A DNA stretch of 41,544 nucleotides from Burkholderiaceae bacterium (GCA_021738065.1 JAIPCT010000025.1:1-41544); one strand, 5' to 3'; numbered from the stretch's first letter, positions 19,036-28,715 are shown. Notes: a model not told the origin generated them from the letters alone. Numbers and translations: made by a program.

Positions 19036-19650
19036 CTACCTCGGCCCGACCACCCTCGGCCCCCACCCCCATTGCCTCTCCCACGCCCCCCGCACCATGT
19101 TCGGATACTCGGGCTTGCCCAGGCTGCCGTTGTAACGACCGAGCGCGCGGTAGAGGTCGCCCTTCTCGATGTCGAGATAATGGCGCAGGATGGTGCAGCC
19201 GAAGCGCAGGTTGGTGCGCATGTGGAACAGGTTGCTTTTCTTGTCGCCGATCAGGTCCACCCAGAAGGGCATGATCTGCATGTAGCCGCGCGCGCCGGCC
19301 GAGGAGACGGCATATTTTTTGAAGCCGCTTTCGACCTGGATCAGGCCGAGCACCATCTGCGGATCGAGCCCGGCACGCTTGGCTTCGTAATGCACGGTCT
19401 TGAGAAAATCCAGCCGCGCTTCGCGATCCGGCATGCGGCGCGCCAGCCGCGCCGACATTTCCGTCAGCCAGTTGATTTTTTCCTGGAGCGAGGGGAACTG
19501 CGGCTCGGGCGAAGCACGATCGGCAATTGCCGCATGCAGCCCGGCGCGGACGCTGTCTGCCAACGGTTCGTACTGCTGGGCGCCGGCCTGCACCACCACC
19601 GGCAGGAGTGCGGCGGCAAGGCCCAGCGCCAGGCGGCGTATCAGCCGCAC
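19036..19650 (-). CDS. Lytic transglycosylase (SLT domain), secreted
   Basis: The 204-residue protein has a signal peptide (about 1-22, ending VQA), a short linker and an SLT domain from about residue 85. The catalytic glutamate is E107 in IQVESGF, followed by the usual GYMQIMP and a GRYNGSLG motif. It should cleave peptidoglycan with formation of 1,6-anhydromuramyl ends in the periplasm. It starts at a GTG and overlaps the end of proS by 10 bases, so the two are co-translated. Confidence 0.92.
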   Translation of the reverse strand: MRLIRRLALGLAAALLPVVVQAGAQQYEPLADSVRAGLHAAIADRASPEPQFPSLQEKINWLTEMSARLARRMPDREARLDFLKTVHYEAKRAGLDPQMVLGLIQVESGFKKYAVSSAGARGYMQIMPFWVDLIGDKKSNLFHMRTNLRFGCTILRHYLDIEKGDLYRALGRYNGSLGKPEYPNMVRGAWERQWGWGPRVVGPR

Positions 19651-21353
19651 AGTTCCCGCGTTAGGAAGTCCGTCATTTCGCCGGCCGCCAGCATGCGCGC
19701 CTCGGCGTCGCTGCGGCCCTTGTATTCGAGCTTGCCTTCCTTGAGGCCGCGCTCGCCGACCACCACGCGATGCGGTATGCCGATCAGTTCCCAGTCGGCG
19801 AACATCGAGCCGGGGCGCTCGTCGCGATCATCGAGGATGGCGTCGATGCCGGCGGCGAGCAGCTCGGCCAGCAGCGCGTCGGCGGCCGTGCGCACGGTCT
19901 CGGACTTGGCGTAATTCATCGGTACCACGACGACGGAAAAGGGCGCGAGGCTGGCGGGAAAGACAATCCCGCGCTCGTCATGGCCCTGCTCGATGGCGGC
20001 GCCGACGATGCGCGACACACCGATGCCGTAGCAGCCCATTTCCATCACCTGATCCTTGCCCTGTTCGTCAAGGTAAGTGCATTTCAGCGCCTCGGCATAC
20101 TTGGTGCGCAACTGGAAGATGTGGCCGACTTCGATGCCGCGGCACAGCTCGAGCGCGCCCTTGCCGTCGGGCGAGGGGTCGCCGGGCACGACATTGCGGA
20201 TGTCGGCCACGCTGGCCGGCGGCGGCAGGTCGCGGCCGAAGTTGACGCCGGTCAGGTGGTAGCCCTCTTCGTTGGCGCCGCACACGCAATCGCTCATGGC
20301 GGCAACGCTGCGATCGGCCACGACCTTGCCGGAGAAGCCGACCGGGCCGATGTAGCCGGGCTTGCTGCCCAGCGCGGCGACGATTTCTTCGTCGCGGGCG
20401 AAGCGGAACTCGCCGATCACTTTCTGCGTTTTGATTTCGTTCAGCTCGTGATCGCCGCGCAACAGCAGCAGGACGAATTCGCTGGCGTCCTCGCGCTCGG
20501 CCATCAGCGCAATCGCCTTGACTGTCTGCGTCAGCGGCAGGCCGAGGAAAGCGGCGACGTCCTCGCAGCGGGTCTTGCCCGGCGTGGCTTTTTTCTCCAT
20601 GGTCGCCGTATCGCCAGCGCCGACTTTTACAGGCGCCACCGCCTCGGCCAATTCCACGTTGGCAGCGTAGTCAGAGTCGGGACAGAAGGCAATTGCATCT
20701 TCGCCAGAATCGGCGAGCACGTGAAACTCGTGCGAACCGGTGCCGCCGATGGCGCCGGTATCCGCCGCCACGGCGCGGAACTTGAGCCCGAGGCGATTGA
20801 AAATGCGCGAGTAGGTGTCGTACATGTTGCGGTATTCGCGTTCCAGGTCGGCGTAGGTGGCATGGAAGGAATAGCCGTCCTTCATCAGGAACTCGCGCCC
20901 GCGCATGACGCCGAAGCGCGGCCGGATCTCGTCGCGAAACTTGGTCTGGATCTGGTAGAAGTGGCGCGGCAACTGCCGATAGCTGCGGATATCGCGGCGC
21001 ACCACGTCGGTGATCACCTCTTCGTGCGTCGGACCGATCACGAAATCGCGCTGATGGCGGTCCTTGAAGCGCAGCAACTCCGGGCCGTATTTCGGGCCGC
21101 GCCCGGATTCTTCCCACAATTCAAAGGGTTGCACCGCCGGCATGAGCATTTCCATGGCCCCGGCGCGGTTCATTTCCTCGCGCACGATGTTTTCCACCTT
21201 GCGCAGGGCGCGCAGACCCATGGGCATCCAGGTGTAGATTCCACCGGCGAGGCGGCGGATAAGGCCGGCGCGCAGCATCAGTTGGTGGCTGACGATTTCT
21301 GCGTCGGAGGGCGCTTCCTTGAGCGTGGAGATGAAAAACTGGCTGGCGCGCAT
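19641..21353 (-). CDS. proS: Prolyl-tRNA synthetase (bacterial type with editing domain)
   Basis: The 570-residue class II synthetase has motif 2 and motif 3 regions of ProRS ([21 protein letters not shown] near 133-153, [13 protein letters not shown] near 440), the INS editing domain between about 225 and 400, and a C-terminal anticodon-binding domain. It charges tRNA-Pro and hydrolyses Ala-tRNA-Pro. At residues about 242-250, just before the editing domain core, the segment KVGAGDTAT is encoded by a copy of the dispersed repeat. It sits in a variable linker, so function is probably kept. The gene is divergent from rppH. Confidence 0.97.
   Translation of the reverse strand: MRASQFFISTLKEAPSDAEIVSHQLMLRAGLIRRLAGGIYTWMPMGLRALRKVENIVREEMNRAGAMEMLMPAVQPFELWEESGRGPKYGPELLRFKDRHQRDFVIGPTHEEVITDVVRRDIRSYRQLPRHFYQIQTKFRDEIRPRFGVMRGREFLMKDGYSFHATYADLEREYRNMYDTYSRIFNRLGLKFRAVAADTGAIGGTGSHEFHVLADSGEDAIAFCPDSDYAANVELAEAVAPVKVGAGDTATMEKKATPGKTRCEDVAAFLGLPLTQTVKAIALMAEREDASEFVLLLLRGDHELNEIKTQKVIGEFRFARDEEIVAALGSKPGYIGPVGFSGKVVADRSVAAMSDCVCGANEEGYHLTGVNFGRDLPPPASVADIRNVVPGDPSPDGKGALELCRGIEVGHIFQLRTKYAEALKCTYLDEQGKDQVMEMGCYGIGVSRIVGAAIEQGHDERGIVFPASLAPFSVVVVPMNYAKSETVRTAADALLAELLAAGIDAILDDRDERPGSMFADWELIGIPHRVVVGERGLKEGKLEYKGRSDAEARMLAAGEMTDFLTRELCG
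20604..20628 (+). repeat. CACCAGCGCCGACTTTT dispersed repeat, copy 4, inside proS
   Basis: The plus strand reads CGCCGTATCGCCAGCGCCGA, then CTTTT. On the coding (minus) strand it supplies KVGAGDTA in frame. Confidence 0.8.
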
Positions 21354-21484
21354 GGCAGTAGGCGAAAAGGCGGGAAGGGCGCATTTTACCTTTGGCCGGT
21401 GGATTGCGACTGCGGATACTACGGCTTTCCAGCAAGGCGCGATTGTGAAAGAATGGCTGTCAACTAATCATTGGAATATGCATC

Positions 21485-22015
21485 ATGCTCGATCGTGAAG
21501 GCTTTCGCCCGAACGTCGGCATCGTCTTGGTCAACAGTCGCAACGAGGTGTTTTGGGGCAAACGTATCCGCGAACATTCCTGGCAGTTTCCGCAAGGCGG
21601 CATCAAGAAGGGCGAATCGCCCGAACAGGCGATGCTGCGCGAACTCGAAGAGGAAACCGGTCTCAAACCGGAACATGTCCGGATCATTGGTCGAACCCGC
21701 GACTGGCTGCGCTATGAGGTGCCGAAACACTGGATTCGCCGCGAATGGCGAAGCACTTACCGGGGTCAGAAACAGATCTGGTTTCTGCTGCGCATGGTCG
21801 GCCGCGATACCGACGTCAGCCTGCGCGCCAGCGAACACCCGGAATTCGATGCCTGGCGCTGGAACAGCTACTGGGTGCCGCTGGGCAGCGTGATCGAATT
21901 CAAGCGTGGCGTCTATGAAGCCGCCTTGATGGAACTGGCGCGCTTGCTGTTCGTGCATCCCGAGGAGCGGACGCCGCGCTGGGAATCCGCCGACATACTG
22001 GACGAAAAACCGTGA
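21485..22015 (+). CDS. rppH: RNA pyrophosphohydrolase RppH
   Basis: The 176-residue Nudix protein starts [17 protein letters not shown] as RppH does. The Nudix box [20 protein letters not shown] is at about residues 38-57, and [10 protein letters not shown] is a further family mark. It converts 5'-triphosphate RNA ends to monophosphate, which opens messenger RNA to RNase E decay. It is divergent from proS and overlaps the next gene by GTGA. Confidence 0.95.
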   Translation: MLDREGFRPNVGIVLVNSRNEVFWGKRIREHSWQFPQGGIKKGESPEQAMLRELEEETGLKPEHVRIIGRTRDWLRYEVPKHWIRREWRSTYRGQKQIWFLLRMVGRDTDVSLRASEHPEFDAWRWNSYWVPLGSVIEFKRGVYEAALMELARLLFVHPEERTPRWESADILDEKP

Positions 22016-22557
22016 ACCGCCTGTGGCTTGTTCTCTTGCTTGCCTTGGCGGCAAACGCCGGCGCGGAGACCGGCGCCGCCATCGGCGGTCCCGGCGCCAG
22101 GGCACTCAGCGAAGCGGAAGAAGAGAGCAAGGTTTTCCGCGAGGAGGCGAGCGAGCTGCCCGCGTATCCGCGTCCCGAAAACCTGCGCGAGTTTTACGTC
22201 AGCGCAGTGGCCAGCAACAAGTTCTATGTGGATGCCAGCACGCTCTCAGTCGGCAACGATGGCGTCGTGCGCTACGTGCTGGTGGTGAAAACCTCGGGCG
22301 GCGCCACCAACGTCACTTTCGAGGGCATCCATTGCGATCAGCACACCTGGAAGATCTATGCGACGGGCCACAGCGACGGCACCTGGAAAAGATCGCGTGC
22401 GCTCAGAAACGACTGGCGCCCAATCGAGAACAAGCCGGTCAACCGGCATCATTCCGTGCTGCGCCACGAACTGTTTTGCCCGATGGGCATACCCATAAAA
22501 AACCCTGACGAAGGCCGCAACGCCTTGCGTCTGGGCAAGCATCCCGAAGCCAACTGA
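22012..22557 (+). CDS. CNP1-like family protein, secreted
   Basis: The 181-residue protein starts at a GTG that overlaps the rppH stop. It has a signal peptide (about 1-18, ending NAGA) and a domain with [20 protein letters not shown] and [15 protein letters not shown] that matches the CNP1-like family, found mainly in betaproteobacteria. Its function is unknown. It is probably periplasmic and co-transcribed with rppH and coq7. Confidence 0.82.
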   Translation: MNRLWLVLLLALAANAGAETGAAIGGPGARALSEAEEESKVFREEASELPAYPRPENLREFYVSAVASNKFYVDASTLSVGNDGVVRYVLVVKTSGGATNVTFEGIHCDQHTWKIYATGHSDGTWKRSRALRNDWRPIENKPVNRHHSVLRHELFCPMGIPIKNPDEGRNALRLGKHPEAN

Positions 22558-22573
22558 CGCACGGGTGACCGGA

Positions 22574-23194
22574 ATGCTCGACGCCCTCATCCCCGAAATC
22601 GACAAAGCACTGCGCGCCGTCTTTGCTTCCGCGCCGACGCGTCGCGCGATGCCCGGCGCCGATCTTCCGGAAAGCGCGATGAGCGATGCCGAGAAGCGCC
22701 ATGCCGCCGCGCTGATGCGGGTCAATCACTGCGGTGAAATCTGCGCCCAGGCCTTGTATCAGGGCCAGGCGCTGACATCGGACGATCCTGCCGTCAGGCG
22801 CGAACTGGCGCACGCCGCCGCGGAGGAAACCGAGCACCTCAACTGGACCGAGCGGCGCATCAGCGAACTGGGTGGCCGCAAAAGCCTGCTCAACCCGATC
22901 TGGTACGCCGGATCATTCGCGATCGGCGCCTTTGCCGGAAAATGGGGCGATGCCTGGAGCCTGGGCTTTCTCGCCGAAACCGAGCGTCAGGTCGAGGGCC
23001 ACCTGGAAAGCTACAAGGCCAAACTGCCGCCGCAGGATCGCAAGTCGTGGGAAGTGCTGGAACAAATGAAATTCGACGAGATCCGCCATGCCGAAACCGC
23101 CATGCATTACGGCGCGCGGGAACTGCCGGCACCGGTCAAACTGGCGATGCAGCTTTCATCGAAAGTGATGACCAGGCTTTCCTACTTCGCCTGA
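22574..23194 (+). CDS. coq7: Demethoxyubiquinone hydroxylase Coq7
   Basis: The 206-residue di-iron protein hydroxylates demethoxyubiquinone late in ubiquinone synthesis. Iron ligands are in NHCGEICAQALYQ, EETEHLNW (ExxH), EVEGHLESY-like and DEIRHAETA (ExxH) segments, arranged as two helical repeats. I chose the ATG at 22574, preceded by GGGTGA; a GTG three codons earlier (22565) is also possible. It ends exactly where the converging OsmC-family gene ends, with no spacer. Confidence 0.95.
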   Translation: MLDALIPEIDKALRAVFASAPTRRAMPGADLPESAMSDAEKRHAAALMRVNHCGEICAQALYQGQALTSDDPAVRRELAHAAAEETEHLNWTERRISELGGRKSLLNPIWYAGSFAIGAFAGKWGDAWSLGFLAETERQVEGHLESYKAKLPPQDRKSWEVLEQMKFDEIRHAETAMHYGARELPAPVKLAMQLSSKVMTRLSYFA

Positions 23195-23611
23195 TCAGAC
23201 CTCGACCACCTCGAAGCTGTGGCTGATTGCGGCGGTCTTGCCGAGCATGATCGAAGCCGAGCAATACTTCTCCGCTGAAAGACTCACAGCGCGCTCGACC
23301 ACCTCCGCTTTGAGATTTTTCCCCGTCACCACGAAGTGCATGTTGATGCGGGTGAACACCTTCGGATCGATCTCCGCGCGCTCCGCCTGAAGCTTGACTT
23401 CGCAGCCGCTGACCTCATGGCGCCCGCGTTTCAGAATCAGCACAATATCGAAAGCCGTGCAGCCCCCCGCACCCGCCAGCAGCAATTCCATGGGACGCGG
23501 CGCGAGATTGCGGCCACCCGCATCGGGCGATCCATCCATGCATACCAAGTGCCCACTGCCGGTTTCGGCAACAAAGCTCATTCCCTCATGCCAGCGAACC
23601 GTACATTCCAT
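23195..23611 (-). CDS. OsmC family protein (YhfA-like)
   Basis: The 138-residue protein has the OsmC fold with its two conserved cysteines, in AGGCTAFD (near 52-53) and AEKYCSASIML (near 117). OsmC and Ohr members reduce organic hydroperoxides through such a cysteine pair. This shorter YhfA-like branch is less well characterised, so the substrate is uncertain. GGAG precedes the ATG. It is transcribed toward coq7 with abutting stop codons. Confidence 0.88.
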   Translation of the reverse strand: MECTVRWHEGMSFVAETGSGHLVCMDGSPDAGGRNLAPRPMELLLAGAGGCTAFDIVLILKRGRHEVSGCEVKLQAERAEIDPKVFTRINMHFVVTGKNLKAEVVERAVSLSAEKYCSASIMLGKTAAISHSFEVVEV

Positions 23612-23839
23612 GTCTCACTCCTTCAGGCAACAAAGCGCATTCTATTCGTGCCGCCGATCCGCCCATACCGCAGCGCAACAGAAGTGCTCGATTTCGGCTT
23701 TCCGGAGTTTCGCAGCGCGCGAATCCGGCAGAAATATATTGGCAATTTGTCGCCTTAACTTGTTCTAAATCAATGCAGTTAATTTTATCAATCCTAAACG
23801 AGTTGGCCCGCAACGAAAGCATGGCGCAACGCACAAAAA

Positions 23840-23998
23840 AACCTTGCATTGCAGCAATGACTGTGCAAAAATTTGCTCAACCTGACGCGCATCGAATTGC
23901 AGCAAAAGTAGCCTTGATTCGCGTTTCACCGCTGTCTCCTCCACCCTCCTCCATTGGTGTGGATTAAGCGCAACCCGATTCGGGTTGCGTTTTTTTTC
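23840..23998 (+). ncRNA. Candidate trans-acting small RNA with anti-Shine-Dalgarno motifs
   Basis: The 478-base gap between the OsmC-family gene and tRNA-Lys is more AT-rich than its surroundings and ends in a textbook terminator (23969-23997) with no clear gene before it. Just upstream, CTCCTCC occurs twice, at 23936-23942 and 23946-23952, complementary to Shine-Dalgarno sequences, as in several known small RNAs. The 5' end is not determinable; I place it only roughly. A 64-codon frame (23773-23967) also ends just before the terminator, but it has no ribosome-binding site. Either a small RNA or, less likely, a short messenger. Confidence 0.4.
23969..23997 (+). terminator. Rho-independent terminator
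   Basis: A perfect 9-bp stem (CGCAACCCG, ATT, CGGGTTGCG) is followed by eight T residues on the plus strand. The A/T asymmetry shows that it acts on a plus-strand transcript. Confidence 0.9.
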
Positions 23999-24089
23999 CT
24001 GCATCCCGGACAATGCCGACAGCCCGGCGTGTCCTTCGGCGCAGGTTTGACAGTCGGGGGTGCAGCCGCTAACATTCGCGGCCTCGTGT

Positions 24090-24165
24090 GGGTCGGTAGC
24101 TCAGTCGGTAGAGCAGCGGACTTTTAATCCGTTGGTCCCGAGTTCGAATCTCGGCCGACCCACCA
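24090..24165 (+). tRNA. tRNA-Lys (anticodon TTT)
   Basis: 76 bases with acceptor GGGTCGG/CCGACCC, D arm AGCTCAGTCGGTAGAGC, anticodon stem CGGAC/ATCCG with loop containing TTT, T loop TTCGAAT, and an encoded CCA. Confidence 0.97.
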
Positions 24166-24186
24166 TCAATTCAAATCAAGCTTTCC

Positions 24187-24262
24187 GGGCTGTTAGCTCA
24201 GTTGGTAGAGCAGCGGACTCTTAATCCGTAGGTCGAGTGTTCGAGCCACTCACAGCCCACCA
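24187..24262 (+). tRNA. tRNA-Lys (anticodon CTT)
   Basis: 76 bases with acceptor GGGCTGT/ACAGCCC, the same D arm and anticodon stem as the preceding tRNA-Lys, loop with CTT, T arm GAGTG/CACTC, and an encoded CCA. It lies 21 bases after the TTT gene and is probably co-transcribed. Confidence 0.96.
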
Positions 24263-24271
24263 GTATTCATG

Positions 24272-24299
24272 CGGCCTCCAGCGATGGGGGCCGTTTTTC
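24272..24299 (+). terminator. Rho-independent terminator of the tRNA-Lys pair
   Basis: CGGCCTCC, loop AGCGAT, GGGGGCCG, then TTTTTCT. The stem is 8 bp with one G-T pair. Confidence 0.85.
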
Positions 24300-24595
24300 T
24301 TTGCTGCCAGGCGTAGGTAAATCGTAGCCAGCAGAAACGGGAACCGGCACGGCCGGCGCAAGCGCCGGCCCAGAAGCCCATTCAGAAGGGCAATTTCCGC
24401 CAAATCGCCATTCTCAAGTGATCGGCCGGGTGCCGTGTCCATCTGCGGCGGTGTCGACAATATCCGCGCACCGGCGGAACTTTCACCAAGAGTATGCTTC
24501 GCTACTCCGAAGTCATGATGCCGCGCAGATTTGTTTGTGCGTCCCGTCGGACCGCTTGAGAACATTCGCGGCCGGCCATTAGCAGGAGTTTTCGC
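24300..24595. other. Intergenic region without recognisable gene
   Basis: Between the tRNA terminator and the aminotransferase gene I see only a perfect palindrome GGCCGGCGC/GCGCCGGCC (about 24352-24371) with no T-run. A long minus-strand frame crosses it but runs antisense through the tRNA and the aminotransferase gene, so it is not a gene. The last bases hold the AGGAG ribosome-binding site. Confidence 0.5.
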
Positions 24596-25918
24596 ATGTC
24601 GCCCACGCCGCAGCCCGATCTTGAGCCGTACTGGATGCCGTTTACGCCCAATCGCGCGTTCAAGAAAGCGCCGCGCATCATTCACTCGGCACAAGGCCAC
24701 TACTACACGGATGCAGCGGGCCGCCAGTTGCTGGATGGCTTCTCGGGCTTGTGGACCTCCGGGCTCGGGCATTGCCATCCGAAGATCGTTGCCGCCGTTC
24801 AGGAGCAGGTCGCGCGGCTGGATTACTCGATGGCCTTTCAGGTCGGCAATGACAAGGCCTTCGCCCTGGCCGAAAAAGTCGTGGCACTGGCGCCGGAGGG
24901 GTTCACCCGGGTGTTTTTCACCAACTCCGGCTCGGAGGCGGCCGACACCGCACTGAAAATCGCGCTGGCCTACCATCGCGCGCGCGGCGACGGCCAGCGC
25001 ACACGCCTGATCGGTCGCGAGAAGGGCTATCACGGCGTCAATTTCGGCGGCATGTCAGTGGGCGGCATCCTGCCCAACCGCAAGGCCTTCTCCGCCGCGC
25101 TGCTGCCCGGCGTCGATCACATCCGACACACCCACAGCCTGCCCGATATGGCCTTTTCCAAAGGCCAGCCAAACTGGGGGGCTCACCTGGCCGAGGATTT
25201 CGAACGCGTGGTGCAGCTGCACGATGCGTCGAACATCGCCGCGCTGATTGTCGAGCCGGTCTCCGGCTCGGCCGGCATCATCGTGCCGCCGCTGGGCTAC
25301 TTGCAGCGCCTGCGCCAGATTTGCGACAAGCACGGCATCCTGTTGATATTCGACGAGGTCATCACCGCCTTCGGCCGTCTCGGCGCCGCATTTGGCGCGG
25401 ATCGCTTTGGTGTGGTTCCCGACATCATCACCACCGCCAAAGGGCTGACCAATGGCGTCATTCCGATGGGCGCGGTGCTGGTCAAGGAATCGATCTACCA
25501 GGCGCTGACGAACGGTCCGGAGAACCTGATCGAGTTGTTCCACGGCTACACCTATTCCGGTCACCCGGTGGCCGCCGCCGCCGGACTCGCGACCTTGCAG
25601 GTCTACGAGGAAGAAGAAAGCTTCGCCCAGGCCAGGGCAATTGAAGCCCCGTTTGAAGAACTGCTGCACAGCCTCAAGGGCGAGCCCAACGTCATCGACA
25701 TCCGCAGCATCGGCCTGATGGGCGGCGTTGAGCTGGCGCCGCGCGAAGGCGCCATCGGCGCGCGCGGATTCGAGGTTTTTCTGCAGGCCTTCGAGGACGG
25801 TGTGGTGATCCGCAGCGCGGGCGACATCCTGCAGTTCTCGCCGATGTTCAAGTCATCGCAGGACGAGTTGGAACGCATTGTGGAAACCGTGCGCCGCGCC
25901 TTGCGCAACACGCCTTGA
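24596..25918 (+). CDS. Class III aminotransferase, omega-amino acid:pyruvate type
   Basis: The 440-residue PLP enzyme begins DLEPYWMPFTPNRAFKK, the mark of omega-amino acid:pyruvate transaminases such as the Pseudomonas beta-alanine enzyme. The PLP lysine is K282 in TTAKGLTNG, and D253 in IFDEVITAFGR contacts the pyridine nitrogen. NSGSEAADTALK (110-121) binds the phosphate. It probably moves amino groups from beta-alanine or other terminal amines to pyruvate. AGGAG lies 8 bases before the ATG. It stands alone, so the physiological substrate is not given by context. Confidence 0.9.
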   Translation: MSPTPQPDLEPYWMPFTPNRAFKKAPRIIHSAQGHYYTDAAGRQLLDGFSGLWTSGLGHCHPKIVAAVQEQVARLDYSMAFQVGNDKAFALAEKVVALAPEGFTRVFFTNSGSEAADTALKIALAYHRARGDGQRTRLIGREKGYHGVNFGGMSVGGILPNRKAFSAALLPGVDHIRHTHSLPDMAFSKGQPNWGAHLAEDFERVVQLHDASNIAALIVEPVSGSAGIIVPPLGYLQRLRQICDKHGILLIFDEVITAFGRLGAAFGADRFGVVPDIITTAKGLTNGVIPMGAVLVKESIYQALTNGPENLIELFHGYTYSGHPVAAAAGLATLQVYEEEESFAQARAIEAPFEELLHSLKGEPNVIDIRSIGLMGGVELAPREGAIGARGFEVFLQAFEDGVVIRSAGDILQFSPMFKSSQDELERIVETVRRALRNTP

Positions 25919-26005
25919 GCGCCAACCGCTGCTGACCGCGTCCGTTGCGGCGCGGCCTATCATCACCATCTGCCTTGACGAATTCATCAAGGTCTTGCAG
26001 CAAAT

Positions 26006-26081
26006 TGGTGCGCTCGGCGGGGATCGAACCCACAACCCCTGGCTTCGGAGGCCAGTACTCTATCCATTGAGCTACGAGCGC
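26006..26081 (-). tRNA. tRNA-Arg (anticodon CCG)
   Basis: On the minus strand: acceptor GCGCTCG/CGAGCGC, D arm AGCTCAATGGATAGAGT, anticodon stem CTGGC/GCCAG with loop containing CCG, T loop TTCGATC, encoded CCA. 76 bases. Confidence 0.97.
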
Positions 26082-26181
26082 GCGGTGGATCGGCTTGGAA
26101 GGCCGAGGCGCATTTTACCGCCACCTCGTTCCGTATTGGCTATACTCGGCCAGAATTAAGCCAAACGCACAGGATCGCACT

Positions 26182-26664
26182 ATGTCCGCAACAACAAACT
26201 CCGAATTCAATTTCAAGAAGATCATTGCCTGGGGTGTGCTGATCGCCATCGGCTGTGTGGTCTTCGTCCTGGCGATGATTTCGATCGCGCGCATGGCGAA
26301 AGGTGACAAACAGATTGACCCGGAAGCCGTCAATCAGCGCATCGCGCCGGTTGCCACGGTCATGCTTGCAGCGCCCATGGCTGCCGGTGGCGGGGCCGCG
26401 CGCAGCGGCGAGCAGATCTACAAGGCAAGCTGCGCCGCCTGTCATGATTCCGGCGTCGCCAATGCTCCCAAGCTGGGCGACAAGGGCGCCTGGGCGCCGC
26501 GTCTGGCGCTGGGCCTTGATGGCCTGCTGAAGTCGGCAATCGCGGGCAAGAATGCCATGCCGCCCAAAGGCGGCTCGGATGCCAGCGATACCGAGCTGGC
26601 GAGCACCATTGTCTATTTGGCCAACAAGTCCGGCGGCAACTTCAAGGAGCCCGCGGCAAAGTAG
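26182..26664 (+). CDS. Membrane-anchored cytochrome c5-type protein
   Basis: The 160-residue protein has an uncleaved N-terminal membrane helix (about 16-37), an Ala/Gly-rich linker, and one heme-c domain with CAACH near residues 90-94 and the likely methionine ligand in NAMPPKGG. The pattern YKASCAACHDSGVANAPKLGD fits cytochrome c5. It probably passes electrons in the periplasm to a terminal oxidase or reductase. AGGA lies 8 bases before the ATG; longer upstream reading is unlikely. A bidirectional terminator follows. Confidence 0.92.
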   Translation: MSATTNSEFNFKKIIAWGVLIAIGCVVFVLAMISIARMAKGDKQIDPEAVNQRIAPVATVMLAAPMAAGGGAARSGEQIYKASCAACHDSGVANAPKLGDKGAWAPRLALGLDGLLKSAIAGKNAMPPKGGSDASDTELASTIVYLANKSGGNFKEPAAK

Positions 26665-26687
26665 TCCGGCCCGGCACCGCGCAATGC

Positions 26688-26717
26688 AAAAGGGACCGTG
26701 AGCGGTCCCTTTTCTTT
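26688..26717. terminator. Bidirectional Rho-independent terminator
   Basis: A perfect 11-bp stem (AAAAGGGACCG, TGAG, CGGTCCCTTTT) lies between the converging cytochrome c5-type gene and rep, with T-runs in both directions. Confidence 0.9.
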
Positions 26718-28697
26718 TCAGGTTTTCGCCGCGAGCATCGCCCTCAGTTGCGCCGCCTTGGCGCGCGCGGTGCCGGCGTCCGGCACGATGTTGCCTTGCA
26801 CCGAGGCTTTCTGCGCGGTTTCACCCATTTCAAGAATGAATCGTGAGGGTTCGCGCGGCATCGATTCACGGCCCTGTTTGCGCTTTTCGCACCAGCTCAC
26901 CGTCAGGCTGGCCTGGGCGCGCGTGATGCCGACATACATCAGGCGCCGCTCTTCTTCCATCTTCGCCGGTTCCAGCGAGTCACGATGGGGCAGCAGGCCC
27001 TCTTCGACGCCGATCAGGAAAACATGGCGAAACTCCAGGCCTTTTGCGGCATGCAGGGTGGCGAGTTGCACCGCATCCTGCTCGCCCTCGTTGCCGTCCA
27101 GCATCGACAGCAGGGCCACGGATTGCGCCAGCTCGAGCAGGGTCTTGCCTTCCTCCTCGCCTTTTCTTCGCAGCCACTCGACGAAATCGCACACATTCGC
27201 CCATTTGGTTTCCGCCTCGCGCACCTCCAGCGATTCGAACAACCAGCTCTCGTAGCCGATGGCCTTGATCAGGTCGCCCAGCACCTCGCCGGCCGGTTCT
27301 TTCGCCGCACGCTGCTCCAACCGGTTGATGAAGTCGCCAAACTCGCGCAACGCGGTGCGCTGCTTGGAGTTGAGCTCGGCGTCCAGCCCCGGCGCAAAGA
27401 TGGCGCTGAACAGGCTTTGCTGGCGGCGTCCGGCGGCGCGCCCGAGGGCCTCCAGCGTGGTGCCACCAATGCCGCGCTTGGGCGTGGTGACAGCGCGAAT
27501 GAAGGCCGGATCGTCGTCCTGGTTGGCCAGCAAACGCAGATAACAGGTGATGTCCTTGATCTCGGCCCGATCGAAAAAAGATTGCCCGCCCGATATGACA
27601 TAGGGAATGCGCTGGGCGCGCAGTTGCTGCTCGATGGCTCGCGCCTGGTGGTTGCCGCGATAGAGAATGGCGTAGTCCGAAAACTTGGTGCGCCGCTCGA
27701 AGCGATGCGCGGACAGGCGCGAACTCACCCACTCGGCCTCGTGATCGCCGTCGCGACACGTCTGGACATGAATCGCCTCGCCCAGGCCGTGTTCCGACCA
27801 CAACTTTTTTTCAAACAACTTCGGGTTGTTGGCGATCAGCGTGTTCGCCGCGCTCAGGATGCGGGCGGTGGAGCGGTAGTTCTGCTCCAGCTTGACCACT
27901 TTCAGTGCCGGATAATCGTCGCGCAGCAAGCGCAGATTTTCACTGTCGGCGCCGCGCCAAGCGTAGATCGACTGATCGTCGTCGCCGACGGCGGTGAAGG
28001 AATCGCGCCCCTGCGTCAGCAGTTGCAGCAGCCGATACTGGCCGCGATTGGTGTCCTGGTACTCGTCCACCAGCAAATGCCAGAGCCGGCTGCGCCAGCG
28101 TTGCGCGGCGGCCTCGTGCTCGCTGAAGAGCTTGACCGGCAGGCAGATCAGATCGTCGAAATCCACCGCCTGATAGGCGCGCAGCGTGCGTTCATAGTCG
28201 GCATAGAGCTTCGCCGCCGCGGCTTCGATCTCGTCGGCCGCGTTCTGCAAGGCGGCGGCCGGATCGATCAGCGAGTTTTTCCAGAGCGAAATGCGCGACT
28301 GCAATGCCCGCAAGCGGCCCTTGTCGATGTTGCCCGCAAGCTCCTGAAACAGCGCCCCGGTATCGGCCGCATCGAGGATCGAAAAACCCGGCTTGAGGCC
28401 CAGTGTCGCCGCGTCCTGACGCAGGATGCGTACGCCGAGCGCGTGAAAGGTACTGACGATCAGGCCTTCGGCGCGACCGCCGATCAGCTTGCCGACGCGT
28501 TCCTTCATTTCCTTCGCCGCCTTGTTGGTGAAGGTGATGGCGGCGATTTGCGCCGGTTTGATGCCGTAGTCATTGACCAGCCAGGCGATCTTGTGCGTGA
28601 TGACGCCGGTCTTGCCCGAACCGGCGCCCGCCAGCACCAGCAGCGGCCCCTCAAGGTGTTGTACCGCCTCGAGTTGAGCGGAATTCAGTTTGACCAT
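26718..28697 (-). CDS. rep: ATP-dependent DNA helicase Rep
   Basis: The 659-residue superfamily 1A helicase has Walker A AGAGSGKT near residue 28, TFTNKAAKEM (motif Ia), LLVDEYQDTN (motif II) and VGDDDQSIYAWRGA (motif III), LEQNYRS (IV), LATLHAAKGLEF (V) and YVGITRA (VI). Length and the start MVKLNSAQLEAVQ fit Rep more than UvrD or PcrA. It moves 3' to 5' and helps replication forks pass obstacles. The ATG at 28697 is preferred to a TTG six codons earlier. A dispersed repeat copy lies just upstream. Confidence 0.93.
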   Translation of the reverse strand: MVKLNSAQLEAVQHLEGPLLVLAGAGSGKTGVITHKIAWLVNDYGIKPAQIAAITFTNKAAKEMKERVGKLIGGRAEGLIVSTFHALGVRILRQDAATLGLKPGFSILDAADTGALFQELAGNIDKGRLRALQSRISLWKNSLIDPAAALQNAADEIEAAAAKLYADYERTLRAYQAVDFDDLICLPVKLFSEHEAAAQRWRSRLWHLLVDEYQDTNRGQYRLLQLLTQGRDSFTAVGDDDQSIYAWRGADSENLRLLRDDYPALKVVKLEQNYRSTARILSAANTLIANNPKLFEKKLWSEHGLGEAIHVQTCRDGDHEAEWVSSRLSAHRFERRTKFSDYAILYRGNHQARAIEQQLRAQRIPYVISGGQSFFDRAEIKDITCYLRLLANQDDDPAFIRAVTTPKRGIGGTTLEALGRAAGRRQQSLFSAIFAPGLDAELNSKQRTALREFGDFINRLEQRAAKEPAGEVLGDLIKAIGYESWLFESLEVREAETKWANVCDFVEWLRRKGEEEGKTLLELAQSVALLSMLDGNEGEQDAVQLATLHAAKGLEFRHVFLIGVEEGLLPHRDSLEPAKMEEERRLMYVGITRAQASLTVSWCEKRKQGRESMPREPSRFILEMGETAQKASVQGNIVPDAGTARAKAAQLRAMLAAKT

Positions 28698-28715
28698 GGA
28701 AACATGTACCCGCAA

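Noticed and set aside
23765-23928. Minus-strand frame opposite the candidate small RNA, preceded by GGAGGAG and a GTG
   Set aside because: The GGAGGAG is simply the complement of the CTCCTCC motif. The terminator there points to plus-strand transcription, and the peptide resembles nothing.
24090-24595. tRNA-Lys pair as an integration site for a mobile element
   Set aside because: No integrase, no repeated tRNA 3' end and no foreign-looking genes follow. Both tRNAs are intact and followed by a normal terminator.
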